A DNA stretch of 64,000 bases. It comes from Roseovarius nitratireducens (GTDB taxonomy: Bacteria > Pseudomonadota > Alphaproteobacteria > Rhodobacterales > Rhodobacteraceae). Made by a program: the position numbers and the translations under genes. The notes under the pieces are model-generated. The model was not told the origin of the DNA. It worked only from the letters and a program-made list of their open reading frames with translations, and did no database searches. Below, in pieces: positions 63,670-64,000 of this stretch (position 1 is the stretch's first letter; each line of letters opens with the position of its first letter). The DNA is taken from positions 1 through 64,000 of the forward strand of contig NZ_PDNI01000023.1 of the NCBI RefSeq assembly GCF_002925845.1, written 5' to 3'.

Positions 63670-64000
63670 TCAAGCGGCCCGCGAGCGCTGCGCGCCTGCG
63701 GTCGCACGGTAATGCGCCTGCGCGGCCGCCACCCCGCTGCCCAGCGTGATCGGATAGTCCAGGTCGGCCATCGCCATCTCGATCGTGGCCAGCCCCGACA
63801 GCACCATCGCATCCGTCAGGCTGCCCAGGTGGCCGATGCGAAAGGCGCGACCGTTCATTTCGCCCAGACCGATGCCAAAGCTCATCCCGTAGGTGGCAAA
63901 AGCGTGGTTCACCAGCGCGTTGCTGTCAAATCCATCGGGCACGTAGATGGCGCTCACCGTATCCGAATAGAGATCGGGCGATTGCGCCACGAGCCGCAGC
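63670..64000 (-). CDS. bhcA: Aspartate-glyoxylate aminotransferase, C-terminal part (gene runs off window)
   Basis: The last 109 residues or so of a class V aminotransferase (GFDSNALVNHAFATYGMSFGIGLGEMNGRAFRIGHLG). The position upstream of bhcB, overlapping it if the first bhcB ATG is used, fits bhcA, which makes glycine from glyoxylate with aspartate as amino donor. The 5' part, including the PLP Lys, is outside the window. Confidence 0.85.
   Translation of the reverse strand, partial: LRLVAQSPDLYSDTVSAIYVPDGFDSNALVNHAFATYGMSFGIGLGEMNGRAFRIGHLGSLTDAMVLSGLATIEMAMADLDYPITLGSGVAAAQAHYRATAGAQRSRAA

Overview
The window is high-GC DNA from an alphaproteobacterium, most likely a Rhodobacteraceae (Roseobacter-group) chromosome. 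The clues are the gene content (ctaD next to a c550-type cytochrome, a phaZ/phaC/phaP/phaR block with PhaR operators, bhcABCD, 308-aa FolB and 336-aa FolP) and a REP-like intergenic element I associate with this family from memory. No species can be named from the sequence alone.

Positions 1 to about 20,050 look like an accessory metal/copper island next to the 3' end of a tRNA-Leu(GAG) gene (20057-20143). It holds a multicopper oxidase (copA) and CopB, a CDF-like transporter lacking both canonical Asp ligands, and a P1B ATPase with a duplicated metal-binding module. It also holds two EF-hand proteins, a beta-propeller protein, small DUF2933, DUF5676 and SHOCT membrane proteins, a VTT/ATC-hydrolase operon, an orphan Rieske protein, a Cys-tailed ECF sigma factor and an OmpR-type two-component system. 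Three short genes under 60 residues were found by reading the DNA (7071-7223, 12469-12645, 12720-12878). Five copies of a 15-bp direct-repeat-like motif (GNNAC-N5-GTTAC type) lie in promoter regions of the island and are candidate operators for the response regulator. No integrase is visible, and the left end lies outside the window.

From 20,250 on the DNA is ordinary core genome. In order: a peptidoglycan-binding protein, lipB, a cytochrome c550-like gene, rlmJ and ctaD with an exact FNR box; folB-folP; ilvC divergent from two Lrp regulators and a class V aminotransferase; a UbiH-type hydroxylase, a HAD nucleotidase, a GntR regulator and a GT2 enzyme with a probable MshEN domain; carA, a YqeY protein, rnpB (RNase P RNA), an AmpD-like amidase and gatCA; rluB/tadA; and the PHA storage block with three PhaR boxes. 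After that comes the fatty-acid cluster fabD-fabG-acpP-[HisA-like]-fabF-mltG, then a cytochrome b561-YceI fusion and a membrane LytTR regulator.

The right edge carries bhcA(partial)-bhcB-bhcC-bhcD, the beta-hydroxyaspartate cycle that assimilates glyoxylate into oxaloacetate without carbon loss. With the PHA genes it suggests an organism that handles C2 compounds and stores carbon.

Two intergenic repeats of about 180 bp flank the rlmJ-ctaD block. They share a two-hairpin structure with compensatory base changes, which suggests a structured repeat or RNA. The most unusual points are this element, the candidate two-component regulon, the CDF protein without its Asp ligands, and a HisA-like protein that has lost key HisA residues and sits inside the fab cluster.
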